64,000 bases of DNA from Raphanus sativus (Eukaryota; Streptophyta; Magnoliopsida; Brassicales; Brassicaceae). Both the position numbers and the translations under genes were made by a program. This document shows positions 21,336 to 32,362 of the stretch, piece after piece. Every line of letters begins with the position of its first letter. Within the stretch, counting starts at the first letter, position 1. The stretch is from contig NC_079514.1 in NCBI RefSeq assembly GCF_000801105.2, forward strand, positions 15,602,293 to 15,666,292, read 5' to 3'. A model generated the notes under the pieces. That model did no database searches. It saw nothing but the letters and a program-made list of their open reading frames with translations, and had not been told where the DNA came from.

Positions 21336-24299
21336 TTAGTCTGGGCTCAAAGCCCAGAGTGCCTGTTTGGCTACAAGGTCGGTTTTATCATTTGCCGTTC
21401 TAGGAATAAAAATAAAAACGACAGACTTGAATGAAAGAAGAAGTTGGTAGATATCCCGTAAGATATTGAAGATTTCCAACTGTAAACCTCTCTTATTAAT
21501 GGTCTTGATGAGAGCTTGAGCGTCAGAGAGGATTGAGATGGATTCAAATCTGCAGGATAGAGCAAAGGTTATGGCTGATCGTATCGCCAAAGCTTCTGCC
21601 ATGAGGGGCAACGACACATGCAGAGAAGTCGCTGAGTGGTTAGTCGAGGAGACCGGATCATCAATGATCCAACCGAGCCCTGCAGAACCCGTTTGAGGAT
21701 TCCAGGCCGCATCTGTGAAGATTGAGACTCCATCGCGTCGCCTAGGGTTTGGTTCGATCCTGATCAATGGCATCGATTGGGGGGACTTTTGGGATTCTTG
21801 TGCAAGCATCCACTCTCTAGCATCAGAGGTGGCTTTGAGTATGGTTTCTTCCGGTGTGAATTGTCGCTTTTGAAAAATCAATTGGTTCCTCGCTAGCCAG
21901 AGATTCCAGACGATTGAAGCGGCAAGAGTACCAGCTTCGAGGCCTACTGGTGGAAGCGAGTGGATTTTTCTGGCTCTTTCCCATCCCTCCAGAGTGGATG
22001 CAATGTCGCTTGTATCCAGAGCTGAAGCTAATGGAGCTAAGCTCCAAACCTGTTGAGCGTAAGGGCATTGAAACAAGAGATGGGCTATAGATTCTGACCC
22101 GTTGCATCGTTGGCAGAGAGGGTTGAGTTGGATGTTCCTAATAGCAAAATGTTCTCCTACTGGGAGGCCACCATGTAGGGATTTCCATATGAAGGTTTTG
22201 ATCTTTTCGGCTGTCCTGATGTTCCATACGTTTGAAGACCAGTTAATGGAGGTGATCAACGACAGGGGAGCATCATCGATCTTATCTTCTATAAGCGCTC
22301 TGTAGCCTGATCGAGTTGAGTAGTCCCCTGAGGGATTCTTTAGCCACACCAGTTGATCTGTAGCTTGAAGCTGACTAAGTGTAAGTCTCAAAATCTGCTC
22401 CTTGTGGAAAGGGATAATGAGATCAATTTTTTCTTCATTCCATTCAGTTGAGTTTGGCCTGAGAAGTTCTGAGACTTTGAGTGATGCTAGGTGCTCCGGT
22501 GGGGATCCCATTGGCCTTACTTGTTCGCTGAGGGAGAGCCAAGGATCGTCCCAGATGTTAACGTTCTCTCCTGTACCAACAATCCAGCCTAATTGCTTCC
22601 GGAGGAGGTCTCTTCCAATCAAGACGCTTCTCCAGCCATGGGAGGCAGTGGCAGAGCATTTGACCTTTAGGAAGGGCTCTGAATGGCAGTACTTTCCCAA
22701 AACTACTCTAGCTAGAAGGCTTGATGGCTCTTTTAGTAGGCGCCAACCCACCTTAGCAAGAAGTGAGTCATTAAGGGAGGTAACATCTTTGAATCCCAGT
22801 CCTCCATTTCTCTTAGGTTTCGCCATTTTCTCCCACGATATCCACACCATCTTATGTTTGTCAGGTTCTGTATCCCACCAGAAGTGTTGTAGGATAGATT
22901 GAATGCTGGAGCAGAGTGATTGTGGAATCTTGAAGCACGACATGGTATGTGTTGGCATGGCTGATAGGACACTTGTGAGCATTGTACTTTTTCCGGCGCT
23001 AGAGAGGAGTTTTGAAGACCAGCTAACCGCCCTCTGCTTGATACGATCAATGATGCTTGCAAAGGAGTCTTTCTTCCTCCGCCCAAAGTGCTCGGGCAGT
23101 CCCAGGTATTTCCCAACTCCACCCTCCTTATCGATTTCTAGTGTAGCTTTCATTAGTGATCGCACTTCCGAGTTTGCTCTTTTTGAGAAAAATATAGACG
23201 ATTTCTGCTTGTTGATTAGCTGGCCTGATACCCTTTCATAAGTAGTGAGCACTGACTTTAACTCCTCTGCATTTTTCTTGTTTGCTCTACAGAAAAACAT
23301 TGTGTCATCGGCGAACAAAAGGTGAGTGAGCTCGGGGGAGTGGGTAGCAATAGAGATCCCTTTCAGCAGACCCCTGCTTTGAGCTAAAGTGCATAGTCCA
23401 GTGAGCACCTTTGTGCAGAGGATGAAAAGGTAAGGAGACAGGGGGTCACCCTGTCTGATTCCCCTTCCTGGTTTAACATAGCCTCTAGCTGCTCCATTTA
23501 TAATAAACGTGTAGCTTACCATAGTAATGCACTGCATAATCCATGTAGTAAATAGGGGATGGAAGTTCATAGCCTCTAGGACTTTGTAGATGAATTCCCA
23601 TTCCAGCCTATCATAGGCTTTGCTCATATCGGTTTTAACTGCCATGGAGACTTGCTTTTCTGCTTTAGAGCCCTTGAGATAGTGTAGAACTTCATGGGTA
23701 ATTAAAACATTATCTGAGATTGCCCTTTTTGGTGTAAATGCAGATTGCGTTTCCGATATAATGGCTTTGAGTAGAGGATGTAGGCGCTTGGACAGGAGTT
23801 TGGAGATAGTCTTATAATAGACATTGCAGAGTGCAATAGGTCTGTATTCAGACACTCTCTTTGCTCCACTTACTTTTGGAATCAATCTGATTTGTGTTTC
23901 GTTTATTATTCTCGGCATGCGGCCGGATGAGAAGAATTCCTGAACCTCCGTGATAAGGTCTCTTCCTACTACTTCCCAGTTGGAATGAAAGAAGCATGAA
24001 GAAAACCCATCAGGCCCTGGAGCTTTCTCAGGGTGGATTGAGAACATAGCTTCTCTTACTTCTTCCGCAGAAGGTATCTTCACCAGTTTCTCGTTTTGTT
24101 CTTCAGTAACTCTTGGAGAGATTGTCTCTGATATTACTTCATTCATGTAATGGGAGTTGTAGTTACTAGGGGTAAACATCTCCTGGAAGTATTTAGCTAT
24201 AGAGTCCGCAATTTCTTCTTCCTTGTATACATGTGTCCCCTCTTCTATTTCCAGCATCGCAAATTTGTTGATAGCCTTTCTCTTTTTTCGTAGAAGCAT
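21336..24299 (-). CDS. LINE ORF2, reverse transcriptase and RNase H part
   Basis: A 987-codon open frame. RT blocks appear in order: EKAPGPDGFSSCFF, ALCNVYYKTISKLLSKRL, SAFTPKRAISDNVL (about residues 90-200), DMSKAYDRLEWEF, RGIRQGDPLSPYLFILC, and the catalytic LLFADDTMFF (about residue 330). A zf-RVT region follows (IKTFIWKSLHGGLPVGEH then LCQRCNGSESIAHLLFQCPY, about residues 700-750). The C-terminal RNase H has VSIFTDAAWNPQTGSAGLGW, MAEALAIRSAI and ILSDAQALIKTI. All catalytic acids are visible. The true N-terminus is upstream: the ATG at 24,299 is a consequence of a frameshift in an A run, and the region encoding WLHLGDKNTGFFHAS just upstream is in another frame. Confidence 0.9.
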   Translation of the reverse strand: MLLRKKRKAINKFAMLEIEEGTHVYKEEEIADSIAKYFQEMFTPSNYNSHYMNEVISETISPRVTEEQNEKLVKIPSAEEVREAMFSIHPEKAPGPDGFSSCFFHSNWEVVGRDLITEVQEFFSSGRMPRIINETQIRLIPKVSGAKRVSEYRPIALCNVYYKTISKLLSKRLHPLLKAIISETQSAFTPKRAISDNVLITHEVLHYLKGSKAEKQVSMAVKTDMSKAYDRLEWEFIYKVLEAMNFHPLFTTWIMQCITMVSYTFIINGAARGYVKPGRGIRQGDPLSPYLFILCTKVLTGLCTLAQSRGLLKGISIATHSPELTHLLFADDTMFFCRANKKNAEELKSVLTTYERVSGQLINKQKSSIFFSKRANSEVRSLMKATLEIDKEGGVGKYLGLPEHFGRRKKDSFASIIDRIKQRAVSWSSKLLSSAGKSTMLTSVLSAMPTHTMSCFKIPQSLCSSIQSILQHFWWDTEPDKHKMVWISWEKMAKPKRNGGLGFKDVTSLNDSLLAKVGWRLLKEPSSLLARVVLGKYCHSEPFLKVKCSATASHGWRSVLIGRDLLRKQLGWIVGTGENVNIWDDPWLSLSEQVRPMGSPPEHLASLKVSELLRPNSTEWNEEKIDLIIPFHKEQILRLTLSQLQATDQLVWLKNPSGDYSTRSGYRALIEDKIDDAPLSLITSINWSSNVWNIRTAEKIKTFIWKSLHGGLPVGEHFAIRNIQLNPLCQRCNGSESIAHLLFQCPYAQQVWSLAPLASALDTSDIASTLEGWERARKIHSLPPVGLEAGTLAASIVWNLWLARNQLIFQKRQFTPEETILKATSDAREWMLAQESQKSPQSMPLIRIEPNPRRRDGVSIFTDAAWNPQTGSAGLGWIIDDPVSSTNHSATSLHVSLPLMAEALAIRSAITFALSCRFESISILSDAQALIKTINKRGLQLEIFNILRDIYQLLLSFKSVVFIFIPRTANDKTDLVAKQALWALSPD

Positions 24300-24394
24300 G
24301 AAAAAACCCAGTATTTTTATCCCCCAAGTGGAGCCATAGCTGTCGACTCCTCTGCTTCCAGTAGCTCTCCTCCGCCTTATAGGTTTTCCAATAA

Positions 24395-25354
24395 TTACTG
24401 CTTTAAGCTGATTAAGAGTTCTTCATTTGGATGCTGAGCCACTGTTTCCTTCTTTATTGTTTTTTTCAGATAGTTCAGACGGGCATTGTTCAGTTCGCGT
24501 TGTTTTTTAGACCAGAGAATGATGGCTCTTCGGCAAGAGTCAATCTTTTGCTTAACCTTCAGATGCGCATTCTTAAGCCAGGTATCTTTAACCAAGAGCT
24601 CCACTTCTTTGTTCTTATTTAGTCTTCGATCATACCTAAAAATGCCTTTGCGCTTCCTTCTCAGGGGTTCAGAGAAAGTAACCAGTGGTCTGTGGTCAGA
24701 GCTCTCGAAACGTAGGTATTCGCATCTACCAGATGGGTAAGTTTCTGACCATGAACTGTTTGCAAGTGCTCTATCTAGCCTGCATTTAACATCATGAGTT
24801 CCACGTTTGCCTTTCCATGAAAGACTTTCACCGCAGTGCTGGAGATCGTAGAGATCCCCCTCCGATAAGAAGGTTCTGAAATCTGAGAAGGACGCCTCTG
24901 AACGCTCCTGTCCCCCTTCTTTTTCTGAGTTGTTTGTGATATCGTTGAAATCACCGGTGACCAGCCAAGCGGAGTCTCTGATCAGCGCAAGTGAAGAAAG
25001 GTAGTCCCATGTTTGTTTTCTTCTTCTTTTATCAGTATTACCATACACAAACGTAGCATAAGAATAATTCCCTTCATAGAAAATTCTTGTGTCAAAATAA
25101 TTATTACAGGAGGAGATAACTTCAAGTTGTAGCCACTCTTTCCAAAGGATAGCGAGTCCCCCTCCTGCAACTCCATGTGGTTGTACCGTCTTAAGGTTTG
25201 AATACCCTAAGCTTGAGAGTTTCTTTTGCACCACATGGTGGGGGTTTTTGGTCTCCGAGAGAAAAATAATGTCGGGATCGTATTTTTTGCAGATCTCCTG
25301 GAGTCTTTGAACTGTCCAAGGGTTCCCCACCTCTTGGCAGTTCCATGCTACCAT
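24395..25354 (-). CDS. LINE ORF2, apurinic-type endonuclease part
   Basis: A 319-codon open frame starting MVAWNCQEVGNPWTVQRL. It has the exonuclease-endonuclease-phosphatase signatures: FLSETKN, GLAILWKEWL, WLVTGDFNDI and SSDHRPLV, the last carrying the catalytic His. This domain nicks the target DNA before reverse transcription. The frame ends ISLKQ then TAA, where related elements read through to the RT domain, so the protein is cut off from its polymerase. Confidence 0.88.
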   Translation of the reverse strand: MVAWNCQEVGNPWTVQRLQEICKKYDPDIIFLSETKNPHHVVQKKLSSLGYSNLKTVQPHGVAGGGLAILWKEWLQLEVISSCNNYFDTRIFYEGNYSYATFVYGNTDKRRRKQTWDYLSSLALIRDSAWLVTGDFNDITNNSEKEGGQERSEASFSDFRTFLSEGDLYDLQHCGESLSWKGKRGTHDVKCRLDRALANSSWSETYPSGRCEYLRFESSDHRPLVTFSEPLRRKRKGIFRYDRRLNKNKEVELLVKDTWLKNAHLKVKQKIDSCRRAIILWSKKQRELNNARLNYLKKTIKKETVAQHPNEELLISLKQ

Positions 25355-25470
25355 TTTTAAGGAAGAGGATTGGGCGGATTTTGAAAATCCGCAATCGTTG
25401 TCCTCACTGGTCGTCTGCCAGTTGATGCGCCAGCTCGGGAGATCCTAGTTGAGGGACCTGCAGAGGTAGT

Positions 25471-27967
25471 ATGGTTTTTAGAATTTTTCCTTTCGAAATG
25501 TTCTCCTCATTTCGAGGGATTTGTCTTTCACGGTTCTCCTCATTACGAGGGATTGTTCTTGTACTTTTTGCAGATTTCTAAATAACCGGCGTGCTGTAAA
25601 CGTGAGACTAAATTCTACGAGCCTCTGCTGTTGATGTGATGTCAACGGATAAAACCTCACTGATATTGCATCAATAATCTTGGAATATTAGGATTTGCAT
25701 AGACCAATGTATCATGGACTACAATTGATTGATTTCACTGCAGCCTTAAGCAAATGTAAAAATGGATAAAAATGTAATAAAAATAAACACAGAAAATTTT
25801 ACCTTTGTAACTTTAAAAAAATGTGAAAAGGTAATAAAAATTAATATATAAAAATTGTTTTCAATTATTTTTTTCTAGAATTTTTAATTGTATAATTAGG
25901 GGATCATGATGGGATCAAAATTAATATTATTTCTAAGCGGATAAGCCTATAAAATGATTCTAAGAGAACAATGTGTGAGTTTTTTTTTTGTTTTTTATTG
26001 GCAAATTTCCTCAGTTATTTGATTAAAGTAGGTCTTGACATTTTATTCAAAAGTTCAAACCAGAACCGGTCCAAAAATACAGGTCTGATTCCTGATCCAT
26101 GTCTTTGCTTAAGTACTATTGGGTCTTTATATTTTGGATTCGGATTTTGGTTCGGGTCCGAATCTTACCCGAAATCCAATCGGATATCCAAAGTACCCAA
26201 AACCGAGATCCGTAAATTTAAAATACCTAGTTGAATTCAAATGTTTAGTATTTGAAAGAACCGACCTGAACCTGAGCTGAGAACCCGAATTCCAAGACTG
26301 TGGATTGCAATTAGTTACGGTTGATAATATCTAAAATCTATTATAGCATGTTTCATGTTCCAGTCAGGATTTGTTGTTGATAAAAGTTTCACTTGAATCA
26401 CCCATCATTTTACAGTTACGATTTGTTGTTTGTTGATAGCCAAAATATTTTCTAAAATCGCAATATATATGATTAGTTTAATTCAGACTTTTTCCGAATT
26501 TATGATTTGTAACCAAGAAATCAATATAGTATATACTAGAGTCTAGCTCTCGAGTCCATGCGGACATTGGTTTTTACTTTTTTTTTTTTATAAATTGTTT
26601 AGTGATATTTTTGAACATGTAGGTGTTTTGTTCATTTGTATGTTCTTACATACCAGAACCGAATCCATCTGGACTTGGAAAGATCCGACTCGAATCCCAC
26701 CCAAAATTTATAATATTTAAATAAAACTTAATTTAAAAATCCAAAAAAATTTGACACCCGAAAGAACCGATCCGTACCTGAACGTATACCATAATACCTA
26801 TACCTAATTGATTATGTAAACACATAAAAAGTAAAAGGAAAATATATATAATATATAGATTACATATATAAAAATAATAATTTAATAAAATCATATGAAG
26901 ATAAAATACCTAGAAGTCTTAAAATATATACATTTATATATACGAAAACATAACTTAAAGAATAAATATTTGTTTCTAAAAGAAAAAATAAAATATTTTA
27001 CTATGAATATATTTTTGATCAAACAGTTAAGAAAACAATAAAAAAAATTAATAGCAAAGTTGGTGATCTAATATCACATTAAAAAAGAGGAGGTGTTGGT
27101 TCAAGTAGTAAAAAGGTTTCGGCTCGAATAATTACTGTCATATAGGTTCAATTCGCACTGGGAGAAATTATTTACAATGTTTGGGTTTCGACAAAGAAGT
27201 GAAAACATTTTTTTGTTACAAAAATCCATATTTTCAAAAAGTAATATATCTTAATTTAACTCGAATTTTTATGCATATATATTACATCCAACTCAAAACT
27301 AATGAATAAGTGAAAATAATAGATTAATAAAATATTTATTTAGTTTTTGTAAATAGTCATATATATATATATATATATGCATGAACTTTTAAAAAATTGA
27401 CTTATGCAATTTTGAACAGGCAATATTTCCTATTTATTTATTTGTTCAAAAAAATATTTCCTATTTATTTTCTAAAGTAACATATATCAAATTATATATA
27501 ATTTTACAAAACTATTTTTACAAATTCAAAATAATAAATTAAACTAATTGCAACTAATAAAATTAATCTGGTTTAGCCAGAAGCTTATTTAGAATCAGAA
27601 AAGCGTTCAACTGGAAGGAATAAATATAATGCAATATACAAAAATAAAATCAAACCAGTCCTTGTTTATAGGCAAAAATTATATCATCTATTTAAAAAAT
27701 ATCTCTTATTTATTTGTCATACATACAAATTATAAAAGGATGAAGATTTACAAAACTAAAAACAAAATAATAATCAATTGTTATGACTTAGATATTTTGT
27801 AAAAATATTTATTCTCGTGCAAGTGTGTGGACTGGGTAGACAAACATACACTGTCAAATAATGCAAATATCAGAAACAAGGGATTACTAGCTAAACGTGT
27901 TTCACATTTTTGCTGTCCCTTTCGATAGAAAACCAATAAAAGCAAACTCTATTATTGTTTGATGATA
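25471..27967. other. AT-rich spacer with degenerate CCCGAA-type blocks
   Basis: No gene seen. Degenerate CCCGAA-rich blocks lie at 26,050-26,310 and 26,650-26,790. Around 27,087-27,180 a stretch with TGGTTCAAGTAGTAAAAAGG and GGTTCAATTCGC resembles tRNA-derived A and B boxes, perhaps a SINE or RTE tail. (AT)n runs occur near 27,359-27,380. Confidence 0.4.
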
Positions 27968-30334
27968 TCTTATATAATAAAGTTGACTTTTTTTTTCTCG
28001 GGGGTTTAAATGCCATGTGGCACACTCTTTTTAATAATTTTTTTAATTTATATTTAATAGGTTTTAATGTTAATTATGAAAGACACATTGGATTTTTAAA
28101 TTTTCCTCGTAAAAACCCAAGCATTTATAACAGTGTTTTGAACCCGAACCAGAGCTACTGTTGAATCGGTAAACTCTCCGACTCAATATAAATCGGATTT
28201 GAGTTTTGTGAAAAAGCCAAAATTTAAAACCCAAATTAAAACCTCCAAAAACTCACAGAAACCCAAAACCCGATACCGGTTGCACCACTGGTTGAACCAA
28301 TATATAATTTTTATTTTTTTTAGTTTTAGTTATATTTTAAATTCTGTTTTATATTCTAAATTTCCAATTATCTTATATAACAAAGTTGAGTTTTTTTCCT
28401 CCCTAGGAGAAAACCCAATGTCATTTGAAACACTTTTTTAATAATTAAAATATTTTCTTAAATTATATTTAATAGGTTTTAATGTTAATTATGAAAGACA
28501 TTGGGTTTTTAAACTTTTCCTCATAAAAGCCCAAGCGTTTATAACAGTGTTTTTAACCCGAACCGGAACCACTGTTGAACCGGTAAACTCCGCGACCCAA
28601 TATAAATCTTGTTTGAGTTTTGTGAAAAAAACCCAAAATTTAAAATCCCAATTTAAAACCTCAAAAACTCACTAAAACCCAAAATTCAATACCGGTTACA
28701 CCACTGGTTGAATCAATAGATAATTTTTATTTTTTTAGTTTTTAGTTATGTTTTAAATTATGTTTATCTTATAAATTTCCAATTATAAAGTTAGATTTTT
28801 TCAGTTTTATTACCGTCTTCCTATTCTTCTACACTACAATTTACATTTACAAGGAAGGTGAGTAAGCGTGATCGTGCTCGACCCGCACATCCATAAAACA
28901 AACTCAAAGACGATCAAGCTTATTATTCCTCTACATTACAATTTACGTTTGCAAGAAAAATGAGTAAGTTATTTTTAATTTAACTTAGTTTATAACAAGT
29001 CATTACATTTTTAATTTACAGATCAAAAAGAATAAGATCATATGATTATGTGGATTACAAAACATGTTTTGAATTATTGAAGAACAAGAACATGACGAGC
29101 TGTTGGTAAGTTTTAAAATTTAGAGAAAATAAAAATTAGTTGATGTGATTTGGTGTTAATTTATTTTTGTTATTGACAATTTACTAATATGATGTTTTAA
29201 TTTTGGTTTATTTTGCATTGGAAGTTTAATTTATTATTCACATTCGACATAAATATTTGTGAATTGTATGTCTTGATTTTTTTTAGATGTCATAATTCTT
29301 ATATTACAAACTTTTTAAATAGTCTAAACTATTTCTTAATATTTTGTATGTCAAATGAAGTTAAAAATATAGAAACCAAGGTTAAGTATTTTCTAAATGT
29401 TTTAAGCATAAAATAGATGAATATCCAAACTATTATTTTATGTTTAGAAAACATTTCAAAATATTAACTATTATATAAATTTTTTATAGCTACTATATTA
29501 TTATATAATAAAATTAATTCATTTATTAACATGCGGTTCATCAACGGTTGGTCCAATAACTCATTGATCCGGTCAATTCAGCGGCCTGGTCAATCGTCAG
29601 ATTCAGTGTCTAGGTTGGGTTTTAAAATCACGGTTTATAGGTTTTCTTTATATTTGATTTGACTATGGAGAATAGAGCCTCTATGATTCTCCATAGTCAA
29701 TGATCTGTATCACTTTCATAAATTCGACCCACATGATCCGTAACCAAAAATCTTAAACCCGCATCCACCCCGCCAAAACCTGTGGATAAACCGTTTTACT
29801 CGCGGATAATAATAATTATATTAAAAACTAATTATTTTAATTATATATTAATATTTTAATTATATATTAATTATTTTAATTATATATTAATTATTAAAAA
29901 TAATATTAAATAATACATTATAACTAAAATTATATAAATATTTTATATGTTTATATATTTTTACGAAAAATAAAATAAAAAAACTTTTTTTTTGAATTTA
30001 CGGGTCGGCGGGTACCCGCGACTCATATTTGGCTGACCCGCACCCGCCCCGCTTAAACTAATCTTAACCCACACCCGCACTCGTAGTTTGAAAATCTTAA
30101 ACCGATCGACCCGCACCCGCTCCACGGCGGGTCAGACGGGGCGGAGCCCCCGGGATTTGAGTCAAATTCTTAGCTCCACTAACCACTATCAAAAAGATCA
30201 GAAAATATCATTTTTATACATATTTTCATTTCATATTTTTAGAATATTTTATTTACTAAGATCATATAATAAATTATAAATTCATGGTAAAATACAACAT
30301 ATGAACCCGGCGCGCAGCGCCGGAATACCATTAG
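27968..30334 (+). mobile_element. Helitron with an internal duplicated 5' part
   Basis: It starts TCTTATATAATAAAGTTGAC after an A, and ends with a perfect 7-bp-stem hairpin (CCGGCGC / GCGCCGG, 30,307-30,323), then 7 bases and TTAG before a T. A second 5' end (TCTTATATAACAAAGTTGAG) starts at 28,371, and the following 400 bp repeat the first 400 bp. This is either a tandem 5' duplication or one copy inserted at the start of another. There is no helicase frame. The 3' end is TTAG rather than the usual CTAG. Confidence 0.75.
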
Positions 30335-30604
30335 TCTTCCATAAAAGTCGTCAATAAAAAGTTAAAAACTCATACTCCACAGGTCGAAAACACATTCACA
30401 CGTTAAGAACTCGAAGATTAGATAGACAATAAAAATGGTATTGCCTTTCTGGGTCACTGGATTTTTCGGCCCATAAGAATACGACTATTAGGCCTTTTGT
30501 AGATATTGGGCCCTTTTGTAGATATTGGGCTTTATGAAAATAATGGAATAGTTATTTACACTTTAAGGTCCGTCGAAAGTAAGATTACAGAAGGAAAGAA
30601 GAAA

Positions 30605-32362
30605 ATGATTGCGAAACAAACGCCATTAACAAAACAAATGCTCTCCAAGCTATTACAAACAAGCTCTTCAAAGCCGAAGCATCTCAAAAAGATCCACGCC
30701 CTTGTACTAACGTCCGGTTTATCTGTCAAAAACAGCCTCTTAACCCAGCTGCTAGAGAATCTCATCCTCGTGGGCGACATGTGTCACGCACGCAAGGTGT
30801 TCGACGAAATGCACAAGCCGAGGGTCTTTCTATGGAACACTCTTTTCAAAGGGTACGTCAAAAACAAGCTCCCTTTCGAAAGTGTCACGCTTTATAAGAA
30901 AATGCGTGATCTTGATGTCCGTCCTGATGAGTTTACTTACCCGTTTGTGGTGAAGGCCGTCTCTCAGCTTGGTGTTTGCCTCTCTGGCTTTGCCTTTCAT
31001 GCCCACGTGGTGAAACATGGTTTCGAGACTCTTGGGATCGTTGTAACTGAGTTAGTGATGATGTACATGAAGTTTGGTGAGCTGAGGTCGGCTCAGTGCT
31101 TGTTTGAGTCTATGCAAGGCAAAGATTTAGTGGCTTGGAATGCTTTTATTGCGGTTTGTGTCCAAACGGGAAACTCGGGTTTAGCTCTTGAGTGTTATCA
31201 CAAAATGTGTGCGGATGCTGCTGTTGAGTTTGACTCTTTCACAGTCGTGAGTATGCTTTCTGCTTGTGGCCAGCTAGGCTCTTTGGAGATTGGTAAAGAA
31301 ATATACGATCGTGCGAGGAAAGAAGGTATAGATTGTAACGTAATCGTCGAAAACGCAAGGCTTGATATGTACGTAAAGTGTGGTAGCACTGAAGATGCGA
31401 GAGTGTTGTTCGAAGAAATGGAACAGAGGAATGTAGTTTCTTGGAGCACGATGATCGTAGGGTATGCAATGAACGGAGATAGCGATGAAGCCTTGGCATT
31501 GTTCAGTAGGATGCAGAACGAGGGGCTAAGACCGAACTACGTGACGTTTCTAGGGGTCCTGTCTGCTTGTAGCCACGCTGGACTAGTGGATGAAGGGAAA
31601 AGGTATTTCAGTATCATGGCTAGATCGAGTGATAAGAATCTTGAGCCGAGGAAAGAGCATTACGCATGTATGGTTGATCTATTAGGACGCTCTGGTCTTC
31701 TAGAGGAGGCTTATGAGTTTATCAAGAAAATGCCAGTGGAACCTGATGCAGGTATCTGGGGAGCCTTGTTGGGTGCTTGTGTGGTTCATCGTGATGTGAA
31801 ACTGGGCCAGAAAGTAGCAGACCTACTTGTAGAGACAGCTCCGGACATTGGTGCATACCAAGTGCTGCTGTCTAATATATATGCAGCTGCTGGTAAATGG
31901 GACTGTGTTGACAGATTAAGGAGTAAAATGAGGAAACTCGGTACTAAGAAGGTTGCTGCGTATAGTTCAGTTGAATTTGATGGCAAACTACATTATTTCA
32001 ATAGGGGAGATAAATCACATCAGCAGACAAAGGCGATATATGAGAAACTGGAGGAAGTATTGAAGAAGATAAGGAACATGGGGTATGTTCCCCAGACTGG
32101 TTCGGTGTTTCATGATGTGGAAACAGAGGAGAAAGAGTCTTCTCTCAGCCATCACAGCGAGAAGCTAGCGATTGCATTTGGACTCATTAATGGGAGAGGG
32201 GAAGATCCTATAAGGGTTGTGAAGAACTTGAGAACCTGTGAAGATTGCCACGTTTTCGCCAAGTTTGTTTCCAAGCTTACTTCGAGAGACATCATCATGA
32301 GAGACAAGAACAGGTTTCACCACTTCAGGAATGGTGATTGCTCTTGCAGAGAGTTCTGGTGA
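30605..32362 (+). CDS. PCMP-H37: Pentatricopeptide repeat protein, E/DYW type (At2g01510-like)
   Basis: A single exon of 585 residues from ATG 30,605. Upstream in-frame sequence lacks an ATG. About ten PLS-type PPR motifs (for example VFDEMHKPRVFLWNTLFKGY, KMRDLDVRPDEFTYPFVV, SWSTMIVGYAMNGDSDEALA, GLRPNYVTFLGVLSACSHAG) are followed by an E region and a DYW domain. The deaminase-like zinc signatures are present: HHSEKLAIAFGLI (HxE) and CEDCHVFAKF (CxxC). The protein ends CSCREFW, so the canonical final DYW is EFW. Such proteins bind organelle RNA one base per repeat and edit C to U. The target of this one is unknown to me. Length, intronless structure and position beside CLE16 and MLP match At2g01510. 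The frame is intact and there is no strong evidence for targeting in the first residues (MIAKQTPLTKQML). Confidence 0.93.
   Translation: MIAKQTPLTKQMLSKLLQTSSSKPKHLKKIHALVLTSGLSVKNSLLTQLLENLILVGDMCHARKVFDEMHKPRVFLWNTLFKGYVKNKLPFESVTLYKKMRDLDVRPDEFTYPFVVKAVSQLGVCLSGFAFHAHVVKHGFETLGIVVTELVMMYMKFGELRSAQCLFESMQGKDLVAWNAFIAVCVQTGNSGLALECYHKMCADAAVEFDSFTVVSMLSACGQLGSLEIGKEIYDRARKEGIDCNVIVENARLDMYVKCGSTEDARVLFEEMEQRNVVSWSTMIVGYAMNGDSDEALALFSRMQNEGLRPNYVTFLGVLSACSHAGLVDEGKRYFSIMARSSDKNLEPRKEHYACMVDLLGRSGLLEEAYEFIKKMPVEPDAGIWGALLGACVVHRDVKLGQKVADLLVETAPDIGAYQVLLSNIYAAAGKWDCVDRLRSKMRKLGTKKVAAYSSVEFDGKLHYFNRGDKSHQQTKAIYEKLEEVLKKIRNMGYVPQTGSVFHDVETEEKESSLSHHSEKLAIAFGLINGRGEDPIRVVKNLRTCEDCHVFAKFVSKLTSRDIIMRDKNRFHHFRNGDCSCREFW

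Larger units (their letters stand above)
21292..25470 (-). mobile_element. L1-type LINE, near full ORF2, decayed
   Basis: Minus-strand element whose 3' poly(A) is the T run at 21,292-21,301. It has endonuclease, reverse transcriptase, zf-RVT and RNase H regions in the order expected of plant L1 ORF2. Sequence upstream of the endonuclease does not encode an ORF1 with a zinc knuckle, so the element is 5'-truncated or ORF1 is lost. The endonuclease and RT frames are separated by a nonsense codon and two one-base shifts (24,290-24,395). The exact 5' end (about 25,470) is uncertain and I found no target duplication. Confidence 0.9.

Noticed and set aside
26520..26580. Possible Helitron 3' end on the minus strand (GGACTCGAGAGC...CTAGT)
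   Set aside because: The hairpin is weak (GTCC / GGAC) and no matching 5' end was found.
27087..27190. tRNA gene
   Set aside because: A- and B-box-like motifs are present, but no cloverleaf with acceptor stem can be formed. At most it is a tRNA-derived repeat.
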